From Lathyrus oleraceus (lineage: Eukaryota; Streptophyta; Magnoliopsida; Fabales; Fabaceae), in the NCBI RefSeq assembly GCF_024323335.1, contig NC_066581.1:185977330-186041329 (forward strand): a stretch of 64,000 nucleotides of DNA, given 5' to 3'. Positions within the stretch are counted from its first letter, which is position 1; each line of letters opens with the position of its first letter. The notes below the pieces were generated by a model that worked only from the letters and a program-made list of their open reading frames with translations, was not told the DNA's origin and ran no database searches. Made by a program: the position numbers and the translations under genes. This document shows positions 23,089-35,526 of the stretch, piece after piece.

Positions 23089-23373
23089 TATATATTGCAA
23101 CAATTTGATATGATCATAAAAATCTCTTTTATTTATATAATTGGAAGGATTACATTGAATACAATTTCAGAAACCAAATGAAAAATACAAAAGAAAAGGA
23201 GACTAGTCATCCTAAGGATCCCTAACAACAATGTCAGAAGATCAAGCTGTAGGCGCGTACTTCCTTCGAATGCGTCAGATCTCGGTCTCAAAAGAAGCCT
23301 TCATCTGAGTCTTCTCAAGGACAAACTGATCAACAATCCTCTTCCAAGCAGCGGAAGGCTAAGGCATACTAGA
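22711..23373 (-). repeat. Tandem duplication of the ORF1 3' end, 386-bp period
   Basis: 22711-22987 and 23097-23373 are both 277 bp and nearly identical (about seven differences). Each is preceded on the left by a (CT)n(AT)n tract (22518-22644 and 23007-23095). The duplicated part encodes the C-terminal residues of ORF1 on the minus strand (KASFETEIRRIRRKYAPTA). The duplication probably arose by slippage or recombination between the microsatellites. Confidence 0.9.
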
Positions 23374-24698
23374 TCTCTCTGTCTCTTTGCCATTCGGTCT
23401 TCAAGTAGCTCAATGAGTACATCTTTGTCCTTAGACTTAAGCTGCAACTCTTCATGCATTCTGCTCAAAGCATGGAAACACTCTTCCCTCATATCCTTAT
23501 CTCACTTCATCTTGGTGAGCGCGTCTTCCAACTCCTCTACATCCTGGTTAGGGAGAGTTAAAGGCTCAACCACAACCATAGACATAGGTCTTTCACAAGG
23601 ATAAGTCATCTTCAACTCCAAAGCTCTTTTCCTCACCTAAAGAGTGTAAGCTTCCAAAGCTACACAATTGCGCGGACCAAGCTCAGATCTTCCTTTCCTA
23701 TGCACATTATGCCAAGAATGCATAATCTTCTGCTTCAAATGTTGGGGATTTTTACCCTCTTGATATAAAAGACCTTCTAACAAGGTGTTATTAGGTTTGC
23801 CTCTCAAGGGGAACCCAAGTTGACGACGAGACAAAGTAGGGTTGTAGCTAATTCCTCCTTGTGTACCAATGAGAGGCACATTAGAGAATTCACCATAATA
23901 ATCAATAATCTCCAAACTGCTCAATGAAGAATCATACCAAACTATATCATCATTCGTGAGAGACATAAGTCTCTGAGACCACCATAGACATTGTTTGTTC
24001 TCCATAAAAGTAGGTGTCTGAGGCAAGTGTGAAATAAACCACTTGTACAGAAGAGGAATGCAATAGACAATCGTTCCACCACCTTTAGAATTCCTTATAT
24101 GCAAAGAGAAGTACATATCACCCAACACAGTAAGCACAGGATTCCCAATCAAGAAAATTCTAATGGCGTTAACATCAACAAAACCGTCAATGTTAGGGAA
24201 CAAAGCTAATCCATAGATGAGTAACACAAAGATAGCTTCAAAAGTGTCCACACTACCGGCTTGAGCAAAGGCAGTAGCTTCCTTGATAAGGAATTCAGAT
24301 GTCAACCCAAATAATCCTCCTTTCTTCACCCAATGAGCCTCAATCTCAGACTTCTTCAAGTGAAGAGCTTCAGTTATGATATGAGATATGGGAATCTCTT
24401 CCAATCCACTAAAAGACACTTTGTCAGAAACAGGTATTCCCAAGAGATGGGCATACTCTTCCAACATAGGCACAAGCTGATAATCAGGAAAAGTGAAGCA
24501 ACGGTAGCAAGGGTCATAAAACTGAACCAACACACTTAGAAGTCCTTCCACTACATCAGCAGACAAGATAGACAGAAGCTTCCCATGATGTTGCTTAAAG
24601 TCCAAGGGATCTAATACAAAAGATGCTAGCTTCCTTAACTCTTTCAAGTCGGGACATCTGAAACTGTACTTCTTAGTAATCCTTCGTCCATAATCCAT
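22860..24698 (-). pseudogene. Ogre ORF1 (protein of unknown function upstream of gag)
   Basis: The N-terminal 353 codons are open (24698-23637): MDYGRRITKKYSFRCPDL, then FTFPDYQLVPMLEEYAHLLG, AFAQAGSVDTFEAIFVLLIY and YYGEFSNVPLIGTQGGISYN. A TAA at 23637 ends the frame, but homologous-looking sequence continues beyond it as a charged coiled coil (VEELEDALTKMK, then MHEELQLKSKDKDVLIELLE at 23301-23492) to RKYAPTA near 22868. The last part is duplicated. Ogre elements are known for an ORF1 of unknown function in this position. The TF..P....LEE...LLGIPVS segment resembles the core of plant mobile domains. The start was chosen at the first ATG after the leader. Confidence 0.8.
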
Positions 24699-25545
24699 GG
24701 TCTGAAAATATTTGCAAATAACACCTCAGTTCCTTGAAATTTTCGTGTGATGAATGTTATGATGCGCATGAATGCATGAATGCAACAATCACAAATAAGG
24801 GATCACACACAAGGCAAACAAACAAAGGTCAAGGGATGAATCGAGTCATTGTCAAGATCAATCATCCATTTTAGTGGATTATGGTTTACACCTTATCGAC
24901 ACCCAAGTTCCATTGATATTTACAAGACTTGATTGGATCAACCAAGAATCAAGGGTTTGTTGTGAGTCACGAGCATGGAGTCTGGGTAATAACCATCCCA
25001 AAGGAGTGAACTAAGGATCAAAACCTGTAGATCATGTTCTAAAAAGTTCTCAGAGTCTTAATTCCATCTTTCGGATATTACAGGTTAGGATGACTGACTC
25101 ATCAACCCATAATATTCTCAAGAGAAACTCGTCTGAGTGTAGTATCGTGTAACAACTGTTATCAAGTCTACACTTGAACAGTCTCCGCACTACATCCTAA
25201 ATAGGCCAAAAGGGGTTAAATTTTCTACGGTCCTCAACTTATCAGACCCCAAATTAGAGATAGTAATGCCTAACCACAAATACTTGTGTGACATTCCCAA
25301 ATCCAAAAGGGTCTCCACTAAGTAGATGGGTCTCAAGCCAACTTATTAAGGACTACTCCATACAAGTCAAACACGACTATACCATCCTCCTATCTTAATT
25401 GCACTCAAGTTCAGATTAAAACTTGTCTCACCACTCAGAGATCACCAAGCACAACAAGCAAATTATATCACACAAACAAATATACATACATCAAATATAC
25501 AATTATATACACACAAAAAAGTAGGCTAAACCCACTGGAGACTAC
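24699..25545 (-). other. 5' leader of the Ogre-like element
   Basis: Non-coding sequence between the PBS and ORF1. No ORF or repeat of note was seen. It contains short AT-rich and CA-rich stretches (ACACACAAA words at 25440-25520). Confidence 0.65.
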
Positions 25546-25563
25546 TCCCTAGCAGAGTCGCCA
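25546..25563 (-). other. Primer binding site, tRNA-Arg type
   Basis: The minus strand reads TGGCGACTCTGCTAGGGA, one base different from the TGGCGACTCTGCTGGGGA site I know from Ogre/Tat elements. It lies nine bases inside the LTR end at 25573 and fixes the element's orientation. Confidence 0.88.
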
Positions 25564-27418
25564 CTTAATTTCTGTAGTGGTAAATTCATGATCATCAAGC
25601 TATGGATAAGCTAGACATCAATTAAATAAGAGTCACCGTCGCGCTTTTATTGTTTCCAAAGGAAAATGGAAAAGTGCGAACAAAACCCAAGAATAAGAAG
25701 TTTTCAAATCAAAACTAATAAAATGTCAGAGATTACAAGTAAGGGGGTTGGTTACACAGAGGGAAGGTGTTAGCACCCAAAGTGTCATAGGTACTCCTAG
25801 GGAGCCCTTTCTTGTGTGCATATGTGTTTTGTACAAATGATGTTTGCAAACAAATAGAATGGAGGGATGAGAAAAGAATTCATTAATTATATTTTTAGGT
25901 TTGACAAGACCTTCGGACTTGTGCCTACATACCTACATACCAACAATTTCAAAGTGAGTGCATTGCTTTTAACAAAAATTTAAGTTTAAAAGGCACAAAG
26001 GCCTAAAAATGGTTTTGAATGAGTATTTGTTCTTTTTGGCTTTTTTGAAAATTTTAAGTTAAGTATAGTTAAGTATATTTATAAGTTTGATTAAGAAAAG
26101 AGTTTGAAAATGCAATGGCATAGAGCCAAAGTTTCTAATTTGCAAAATGGTCAAAGTTAAAAAACAGACAGACACAAGCAAAGAAGATTTTTAAAAGGAG
26201 GGAGAGATTTTGAAATTAAAGAAGTAGGGAGGAGATGAAGAGACTAATCCTAAGCATAAATTTAAAAGTTGAGAGTTGAAAAGATTTAACCAATGGGCTG
26301 CAATCCAATAGACAAGAATGTCATATAGAAACCCAAATTTCCCTTAGACTTTAGAATCAAGCAACAAACAATGTACAAAATATAAACTTTAAGAGCGACG
26401 CATCAAATTAAGATAGCCATATCCAAGCTTAGCAACTCCATGATCTTCTTCAAATTTGCCCATGTAGTAGATGAATTTCAAGGTTGCACAAATCACATGT
26501 TCAACATAACAGCTTCACCATGATCATGTTGCAGATGAACTCAAATGGATCTTCAATGATGTATCAGATGAAGTTTCAAATTTCAAGCACTTGGTTACAT
26601 GAAAGTTGGCATTGGCCAAGTCCTTTGCATAGGGAGTGTTGCCTAAATTCTAAGTCAAATTGTCTCAGATCAAACCAACAGTCCACACAAGATATTTTTT
26701 AGGTTTTTTTTTCTTATTATGTATATTAATGGTCAAAGACCACACAAACAAACACAATATACACAAACAAACACAATATACACAAACAAAATATATCACA
26801 AAATATGGTCCAAGTGGATAAAGTAAAAATGACATTAACATAAACAATTTGAATGGTATGAACAATGGCAAATGAATAAAGCTCGAAAATTAAATTGCAT
26901 TAAAAATAAATGACTTGAAATTAAATGTTAGTTGTTAATGAGTTAGAAGTTAGTATTGCTTTTGCTTTGCTTTTTTTTGTTTAAGTCATTCTTTGGAGAA
27001 CACTCAACCCACTTATCACAAGCATGGATCCTTGAACCAATACATCTTCCAAAGGAAGGAAAAAAGGCCAAGTTTCCACATAATACCATAAAAGAGGGGA
27101 AACTTACAATTTTACTAACTAGAATACTATGCCTTTTGTATCAAAATTTAGCGCTATGTTAAGCAATCGTAATTGGACTTATGTAGAAGTCACAACTATT
27201 TGAGGTCGGGCAATAAATTTTTTATGTTAATGCATGTTAGAGACATAGTATGATAACTATGCTCATGAAACATACCACACACAAAAAGAATATGCAAAGT
27301 GGGGGGACTAATCTCATCCATACTTATGTTAATTTTGCAATCAACTAGCCTTAGGATATTGAGATATCATAGGTCCATGACATGAATACATAAAGAAGGG
27401 GAATGAGATGAAGAGGGA

Positions 27419-27442
27419 GGGGGGGGGGGGGGGGGGGGGGGG
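27419..27442 (+). repeat. Poly(G) run, 24 bases
   Basis: An uninterrupted G tract inside the Ogre 5' LTR, in a region that is otherwise AT-rich. It could form a G-quadruplex; its true length may be uncertain because of sequencing error in homopolymers. Confidence 0.9.
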
Positions 27443-28769
27443 ATGGATCAATCCCAAATTGGACAAAGGAGGACTTTTACCAAGTTAATATCATTCATCC
27501 ATTTTGGGAGATGGAATGTACATTCCATCAATCCCCTAAATCCAATGATCTTAACCTAACAAAGTCAAATCAACCTTGACCAATGCCCAACAACACAAGT
27601 TAAACTCACAAAGTCAATTGAAATGGCTCTACACAATTAATTTGGCATTTAATCAATTAAAAATATTAAAAATAATGCATTAAATTAAATATGGTTGGTT
27701 AATTTCTTAAAACCTCATCAAAACACCAAAGAAATGGCCATGAGATTTATCATAGGTCAAACAAGGTCAAAGGACCTTTGAGGAAAAATTTCAGAATTTT
27801 TGGAAACTTAAAAGTATTTTTAAATAATTAAAAATTTCCACAAAAATCAATTAAATCATGAAAAATATTAATAATGATCCAAAAAATGATTTTAATTCAA
27901 AAAATGAAAGAGGATTTTATTTTAAAAAAATTGGTGAAAATCTCATATTTTTTGGATCAATATTAAAATTAATATGAATTAATGTAAAACAAAGGAATAA
28001 AAATAAAAATCAGATAATCAAAAAAGCGTGGACCACTTGATCTCCCTCATTAATTTAGGTGGCAGATCAAGCGGTAGAGAGCGCGCGTCCCATGGTGCGC
28101 GCTAGTCAATATTCCACACGTTTGGTAATTACAATGAGTGCTTCAGATTAAAACGTTTTAAATCAAATCAATGGCTCTGAACACTTCTAGCTCATCGCCG
28201 AAGCCAAAGGCCGATCATCTTCTCCGATGACCCTAGTCGGACTGGTTCATTCATCACCATATCATAAATGAAAAATGAGGACATGATCTTAAAGAAAAAA
28301 TGGTGTAGATCACGAATATCACCTCAATTTAACCTAACTCCAAATATATAGAGAGATATGTGGAGTTGAATTTTGAGGTGTGTCAACTGAGTTGCTTCGA
28401 TTTGACCTCAAAGTAACTCAATCTTCTTGCCTACAGTGGTAGGACTTTAGACAACCAAGGATCCAAGAGAATTGATGAGAATATGTTTGAGAATCGAAGA
28501 GAAGAAAAATCTGGAAAAATACCTTAAATACTGTGCAGAACTGGATCTCTCTTGCTTCAATTCGTGCTTGATCTTGCTTATGGAGCTTGTGGAAGTGGAT
28601 TAAGAGTGATGCAAAGCTCTGGATCCTGGAGTTTTTGAATCTCCAAACAGTGAGATTCAAACTCAAATTTCAATTGAAATTTATCAGGTTTTCCTTTGAA
28701 TTGAGAGGGTTTCAATGGTTGGGGGCAAAGATGGCGTGCAAGGTCCTTCAAGCTAAAGCATTGGACCTC

Positions 28770-28777
28770 TATTTATA
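28770..28777 (-). promoter_or_regulatory. TATA box of the Ogre 5' LTR
   Basis: The minus strand reads GCTATAAATAGAGGTCC, a strong plant TATA box, about 1.4 kb from the LTR start and 3.2 kb before its end. No other equally good match was seen in the LTR. Confidence 0.55.
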
Positions 28778-30153
28778 GCAAAATATGAGTGTTATTTGCA
28801 CACTTGAAAATACTTCCAAAATAGGCAATGCAATGTACATGCTTGCATGGGCGTGTGCAGGCCCATGAAGCAACTATATTAGGTCCACAATCAACTGAAA
28901 TGAGGTCTGAATGAAGCTTGGATTGCAAGACAAATATATTTGAATGTTTGAAGCATGATTCTTGCCAACTGATATAGCCGTGTTTAAGCCATGTGCAGAC
29001 CCCTCAAAATATTTTCCAAGTGTCAAGCCACATGTTCAATTATTCCATCTTGTCTAACTTTTTATGTGAGCTCCAAATGAGAAAAATGTCTTCATCAAAG
29101 TTGTATCTATTTCAAAAACCTTCAAAATGGTCACAAATTTGACATCATTTGGATTTGGTATGAGTGAGTTATGCATTTTTGAAGTTGAGGAAAACCACTT
29201 GTTCAATGGTATTGGTCCAAAATGACCTATAATGTATCCTCATATCACATGCTCATAAAAGTTGAATTAGTTCTTACTCCAAACATCAAAGTTGTGTTAG
29301 ACACCTTGAATTTGATTGTTCAACTTGTAAATCTTTCATCTCATAAAAGTTGAGCAAGTTATGGCCTTGAGAAGGTGACTTTCAAATTAGGGTTTAGACA
29401 AAATGACCTATAATATTTTAACATAGAAAATGACTTTCCAAGCAAAATTAGATCTAGACTTGAACATGAAAGTTGTTTGGGATTTCATTTAGAGTAACGT
29501 TTCTCTTTGAATAATTTTCATGTGATGAAAATTATAGGAGATAAGGTCTATGGGGACCCAGTTTTGATCAGATGAATTCATTTGGCCAACCACCATCAAC
29601 CAATTTGCTAACTTACAATTATATTGACTTTTTAGGCTTATAGTAGATCATATATGCATAAGATGATGAAATTTTAAGTGTCCCTTGAGAAATTCGATCA
29701 ATTGGTGAAGAAGCTTGTTGAAGAAGTTACTCAAGATACCCAGATGAACTAGGGTTTCCAAGGTAAACCAACTCCAAACTCTTGAAGAAATCTTGATCAA
29801 AATAACATGTAGATATCATGGGGACTCATATATAATTCCTAGAGCCATTATAGATCATTCCTTGGTTGTGCTCTTAGCAATGAGGGTCTTAAACCCTAGA
29901 TGTGAACTTGATAGATCAATAGTGATCATGCCCTAACTACAAAAGAGTTAGGCAAATACAAAGACATATTTTTGGGATTTTGGTTAGTGAAATGATAAAA
30001 TACAAGTATGATACAATCACATGGTGCTTGGTGATCTCTCCCAAAACAAACCCAATGAAAGAGGGGTAAGGAGGATGCCAAAGTATGATCCCAATGCTAA
30101 TGCATATGATGAGATTGCATGAGGGATCTTAGGGTCAAAATTGGGGTCTTACA

Positions 30154-30434
30154 CTTATCCATGATCCATGAGACGTGATCATCAGTTTATATACATAATA
30201 GTCTTAATTCTTTAATGTTGTCCCATTTCTCAACAAAGCTCGACTACGGATACTTTAAGAATAATGTCCTTATGTTTAATGGGATCTCATGATCAAGTCA
30301 CACTTGATACATTAAACGAAATAGCTATTTTAGGGACTTTATTAAACAAACATATTAAAGAAAAAACCTTTTATTATTAATAAATAATTCAATACAAGTA
30401 CCAAAAGTATTGGCCTTTAGGGCTTACACTAACA
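30154..30434 (-). repeat. Copia-type LTR fragment interrupted by the Ogre-like element
   Basis: On the minus strand this starts TGTTAGTGTAAGCCCTAAAG (30434), which resembles the 5' end of legume copia LTRs that begin with a 'TGTAAGCCCTAxAGGCC' phrase. It runs 281 bp to the Ogre LTR border and stops there. The rest of the LTR should reappear on the far side of the Ogre element, outside the window. The family is unproven. Confidence 0.45.
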
Positions 30435-31429
30435 CTTTGTCCTATTTATCCAAGCCTTCATGTATGATGGAGTATAGTTGTATTGCGTTACAATATGCAA
30501 GATTATTGTACTCACCTTTAACAACGGATTGTCGCTAATGACAGACAAAATATCATCGCATATTAACTGAGAGATAAGTTTTCGATGGTCTTGTATTGCG
30601 TTCGTGAGCATGCATGTGTGAAATGGACCAATGGATCCAATCTCTCAAGAATCACTCCTCTTCTGGTAAGAAGTTGACAACCGGAAAAGGCAGCGCTCAT
30701 CTCGACAATAAATCTTGTACCTCATTGCATTAGTTTGATTAACTTTGTAATCAGCTTATAGATCCATCTGATACGTTTTAATATCTTTTACACAAACTTC
30801 TTTTGTGTGAAATGTGTCTCCTTCTTTCAATGATCCTTGAATTTGCACATAAGGATTGTAAAATATATTTGATGAAGGTTCATTGGCACCCAAATTAAAG
30901 CTTGTCATGTGTTGAGGTGGACAATATACATGACTTGATGGTAATGGATCCTCTTCTTCTTCATCATTCACCATTGGACCAACCACTAACTCAACTTCTT
31001 CTTCTTCCTCATCAATAACATTGACTTCAGCTTGTTCATCGTCATCAGTTTCACAAAACACTTGTGACTGATCAATGAACTAAGACACTTGTTGTTGTTG
31101 TGGTAATATATATAACTTTATATTGTTGTACCCAAATTGTTCATGACTGACAAACATATGATGAACATCGTCATCATCTCGAATCTTTAACTGATAAAAC
31201 TTTACCTGGTTGTCTGCAAACCACGGTCGGATTTTTATAGATGATTTGGACCACCTGACTACACTACAATTTCTTTTCTATTCTTTGTTTCAAATGTTAA
31301 AAATTTAACTTTCGATTTTATTGTAAACCGAGTAACTTCTGTGTTGCGAAAACAAAAACTGAATAATTGATGCTCAAATATTTCACCTTCGGTATGGGCA
31401 CTGATCATGTAATGTGGTGAGGAAGACAT
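30435..31429 (-). pseudogene. MULE (Mutator-like) transposase, N-terminal relic
   Basis: From an ATG at 31429 the minus strand reads MSSSPHYMISAHTEGEIFEH and VTRFTIKSKVKF, a PB1-like N-terminus. A second open piece (31061-30756) has an acidic stretch and MTSFNLGANEPSSNIFYNPY, then IQGSLKEGDTFHTKEVCVKD, typical of the MuDR-family DNA-binding region. A third piece (30611-30429) reads LKVSTIILHIVTQYNYTPSY. The three are separated by stops and frameshifts. The DDE catalytic domain is absent because the copy ends at the copia LTR at 30434. Assignment is from knowledge of the legume MULE family. Confidence 0.72.
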
Positions 31430-32054
31430 TTTTTAAATATAATTTTAGTGTTTCTACTTATCGGTATGGGTACTGATGGTGAATGCGTTGATATGTTATT
31501 TGCATGCAGTTAAATAGGGGAGACAATGTATGTAATGATCACGCAATTAATCTGCAAAGACAAGACAATGTAATGCAAAGAATCCATGCAGAGACAATAT
31601 AATACAAAGCATGTGCCTGTAAAGAATTTTTGCCCTAAGAATCTCTACCCTAACACTACAAGCATGCGCCTGCAAAGAATATGTCTTTGCCCTAATAATC
31701 CAAGGCAAACGCCCTTTTTAATGGCGCATAAAGCAAGGCATGCGGCATGGCCTTAGACGCCTCTTCCTTGCATGCATAAAAAGGCATGCATGCACCACTA
31801 GCCTTGGTGCATGTGACCATGCATGTCTTAAACAAAGCATGCACCCCAGCCTTAGGTGCCTACACCTATCTCACATGCATGCGCCCTATCACATGCTTCA
31901 CATGTTGCATATCTATTCACATGTTGCAACACTATCTCATATATAAATAGGGAAACAACTCACAACACTCAACATCTACGACATTAACAATCAACCTCTG
32001 CAACACTCCACCTTTACAGCACTCAACATCTGCAACATTATATCTTTATTGACT
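31430..32054. promoter_or_regulatory. Shared intergenic region between MULE transposase and PMD gene
   Basis: 625 bp between two divergent ATGs. It is rich in GCATGC words (31640-31900), has a ~52-bp direct repeat (GCCTGCAAAGAAT/TTTGCCCTAA at about 31615 and 31668), and ends in a CA-rich 5' UTR-like stretch with repeated CAACATCT/CAACACTC words (31950-32040). Confidence 0.55.
31940..31950 (+). promoter_or_regulatory. TATA box of the PMD gene
   Basis: TATATAAATAG lies 105 bp upstream of the ATG at 32055, followed by a CA-rich leader. Both the sequence and the spacing fit a plant core promoter. Confidence 0.6.
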
Positions 32055-33705
32055 ATGGGTGATGAACATCGAGGAACAATCAACAATATCACGACATTTG
32101 TATGTTATTACTTCTTCTTACTTATTTTGTACATATTTCTTGATTATGTTTTTATTGTTTATTACTTCTTCTTACTTTATTTCTTACTTATATTTTATTA
32201 GGACCCAAAACCATTTCGATGTCATATACATGAATATGTACCCCACGATACTTTGATATAACCATATATTCGAGGATGCGGTTTTGGTAATCTCCCCAAC
32301 ATAGTCTCATACTCGATTGACTACAAATTTATTCTTGCTTTATTGGAGAGATGGAGACCTGAGACCCACACATTTCACCTTCCTTTTCGTGAGTGTACCG
32401 TCACACTTGAGGACGTCTACATATTGTTGGGTCTATGTATCGATGGTAAGACCGTAAATGGTAGAGTTAACCGGGATACTCTATTTGCAATGAATTGTTG
32501 GGTGCCCCTTTGTGTGACGACCAAGCTACGGGAGAGACTTCTGGTCAAGCTAGGGGTCAATGTATTAATTTAAGATATCTCAAACAATATTATGTGAGTA
32601 TAACATTGACCGAAGAACCTACCGAGTATGAAAAAATAATTAAAGCTCGGTGTTATATTATGATTTTATTCAGTAATTTTTATTTCCCGAAAGTACTGGT
32701 AATACAGTAAATATTATGTATTTACCGTTGTTACGAAACATAAACAAGGTAAGCACATATAATTGAGGTTCAGCTGTTTTGGCCCATATATATAGTGCGT
32801 TGTGTAAAAATGCCAAAAAAAAATACTTATACATTTTATTCACCTAGAGGGACTTCGCAAAAGAGATGTGTCGTCATTGGAGGAATCGACGACAGCGCAT
32901 CTTAAACGAACCAGTCATACAGGGTACTAGACCAACTCAACAGTATATGGCATGATTTAGGTCGGTTATAATGCCACAATTTGTGTCTGAGCCAAGGTAT
33001 TTGATTGATCCACGCCAACTAGCTTCGTCACCATACGCCAAACAACAAATCCTCATCCAAGAACAATGTCAACCCACCCAAATCCAACGACAAACCTCAC
33101 ACCATCAGCCTACCATATACACCCAACAACCAAACACCCAACCCCGCAACCCATTCATGCCACACACTCAACCTCAAAACCAAGAATCAAACCCTACCCA
33201 CCAACAATCATATGCAGCCAATACAATAGTCTATAGCCCAGATGATTCATACAATTCATGTCATCGTAGCCCCCCACCAATGAACACCCAAACATCTCAT
33301 CGCCATAACATCCAACCATTGTTTGACTATAGTACACCCCAGAAACCCATTGATTCTTTTCCAAACCGATTCAATGTCCCAATCAGGGCAACCATACCGT
33401 CCACAATTCACCCAACCACAACGACGCAACTATGACAACATGAGCATCAAACTCAATTACGGAAGCGCCATTGGTGAGAACTCCCCCAGTTATTGGGAAC
33501 AAATGATGACACATCTATCAAATACCGTTGGACCTTCCACCGTACCTTCACACCAACCACCATTGGATCATGTCAGCACTCAAAGACCCCAAACACATCA
33601 AGAAAATCGTGGGAGACCTCGAAGAAAGACTAACGCACTTGCTACACGGAACTCAATTAAGAAAAGAATAGAAAAAGCTTGGATGTGGAACATGGAGATG
33701 TTTCA
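32055..33705 (+). pseudogene. Plant mobile domain (PMD) gene, decayed
   Basis: Exon 1 (32055-32099, MGDEHRGTINNITTF) is followed by a GT-AG intron (32100-32201). Exon 2 continues in frame: DPKPFRCHIHEYVPHDTL, one TAA, then LPNIVSYSIDYKFILALLER, WRPETHTFHLPFRECTVTLE and DVYILLGLCIDGKTVNG, the core of the plant mobile domain. The frame ends at 32573. A Gln/Pro-rich tail is open at 32971-33435 and, after a frameshift, at about 33400-33705 (ENRGRPRRKTNA near the end). The middle of the domain is missing or unreadable. PMD proteins occur in plant genes and inside transposable elements; here the gene stands head to head with a MULE transposase. Confidence 0.72.
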
Positions 33706-34447
<742 letters not shown>

Positions 34448-34553
34448 AAAGGACCAAAATTTCATATTTTTAAACAGAGAAATCAAAACTATAAAAGAAA
34501 ATAATAGGAAGATCAGAATTAAAATCAAACCTAAAAATATTATCTATATCACC

Positions 34554-35024
34554 TTATATTGGATAATCTATTTTATTTTCAAAAAGTATAACTTGTCCAC
34601 ATAATTTTCTATATTCTTTATCTATTTTTATTTTTAGGTCATTGGGTAAATTAAATTTCCAAATATATATTAATTTTTTATAAAAATATTTCTCTTTATT
34701 TTTAATATTATCAAAATAAGTTATATTCATATCTTTCATTTTTTATAATTCTTTTTTTTTCTTTTATACTAAATTCCGCAATACTCATTTTGTTCTTTAA
34801 ATTTTTATTCTATTTTTTAAATATGTTGTTAAGTCCTTTACTTAGTTTGTTAATTTATCAATATCATTTTCTTGAATTTTTGCAGGATCATAAAATCTAA
34901 TTGGTTTTGGTATTTAATTCTTCTTAATTCTAAAAACTTATATTTGCTTATAAAAGTTCCAAGCTTCGTTATCTCATTTTTCTTTTGGACAGTAAATGTT
35001 TCTTATAATTTCAAAAAGACTTAG
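34554..35024 (-). pseudogene. AT-rich, Lys/Asn/Ile-biased relic, possibly pararetroviral
   Basis: The minus strand has a 61-codon open frame (34739-34554; KLIYIWKFNLPNDLKIKIDK) followed upstream by more Lys/Asn/Leu-rich broken frames to about 35000. Codon bias and orientation match the pararetrovirus relic at 44200-51365, and it may be a part split off by later copia insertions. I recognise no domain; this is composition only. Confidence 0.25.
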
Positions 35025-35501
35025 TGTGAGATATTGGATCAAATTCTAATATGGTTAAAGGGTAACTTCTTGATTCGACAATTCGACAGGATCTTAGCAT
35101 GTCGTTGAAGTCTGTTCACATGTTGTAGTCGAAGTATGTTATGATTGTTAGCATGTCGAATTGAGCATGTTTGTTATGCTCAATTGTTTAAGTTAACTTA
35201 TTCTCTAAGTTAACTTGTGTAAGGGGTATGTGTGTAAAAGCTCATTAATTTAGAATGTTAGTTTTCTTATAAATAATATAATAGTCTTTCATCATTGTAT
35301 AATGCAAATCCTAATTATGGTGAGAGATGTTATTTGTTATTCTGTAACACTTGTAATCTTGTTTCAAAGAGAGAGTATAGAATAATAGTTTATAACCAAT
35401 TTCATTGTGTTCTTATTATTTTCATTTTTTCTATCCTTGTGGATTTCTTACTGATCAAAAAACCAATTATACTTTATAATTTTGACATTGTTTTCACAAC
35501 A
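35025..35501 (+). repeat. 5' LTR of a copia element (borders approximate)
   Basis: The LTR is inferred from a TG (TGTGAGATATTGG) to a CA end (TTCACAACA) just before gag, with a good TATA box inside. Repeated TCGACA/GTCGAA words are common in this legume copia family. No 3' partner is present, because the element is cut off at about 39118. Confidence 0.55.
35268..35275 (+). promoter_or_regulatory. TATA box of the copia LTR
   Basis: TATAAATA lies 243 bp into the inferred LTR and 259 bp upstream of the gag ATG. Confidence 0.55.
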
Positions 35502-35526
35502 AATTAGTGCGGTGAGCGTGGATAAG

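Larger units (their letters stand above)
25573..30153 (-). repeat. 5' LTR of the Ogre-like element (4.58 kb)
   Basis: On the minus strand it runs from TGTAAGACCCCAATTTTGAC (30153) to ...TACCACTACA (25573), TG...CA ends, next to the PBS. Its first 511 bp match the 3' LTR fragment at 11915-12425. The rest has no partner in the window. No coding sequence was found; short open frames in it are chance. It includes a G24 run (27419-27442) and a TATA box. Confidence 0.88.

Noticed and set aside
26665..28778. Short frames in the Ogre 5' LTR (for example 26665-26871, 28418-28666, 28587-28778)
   Set aside because: They lie in LTR sequence, overlap on both strands, and lack any domain; 28587-28778 also runs into the TATA region.
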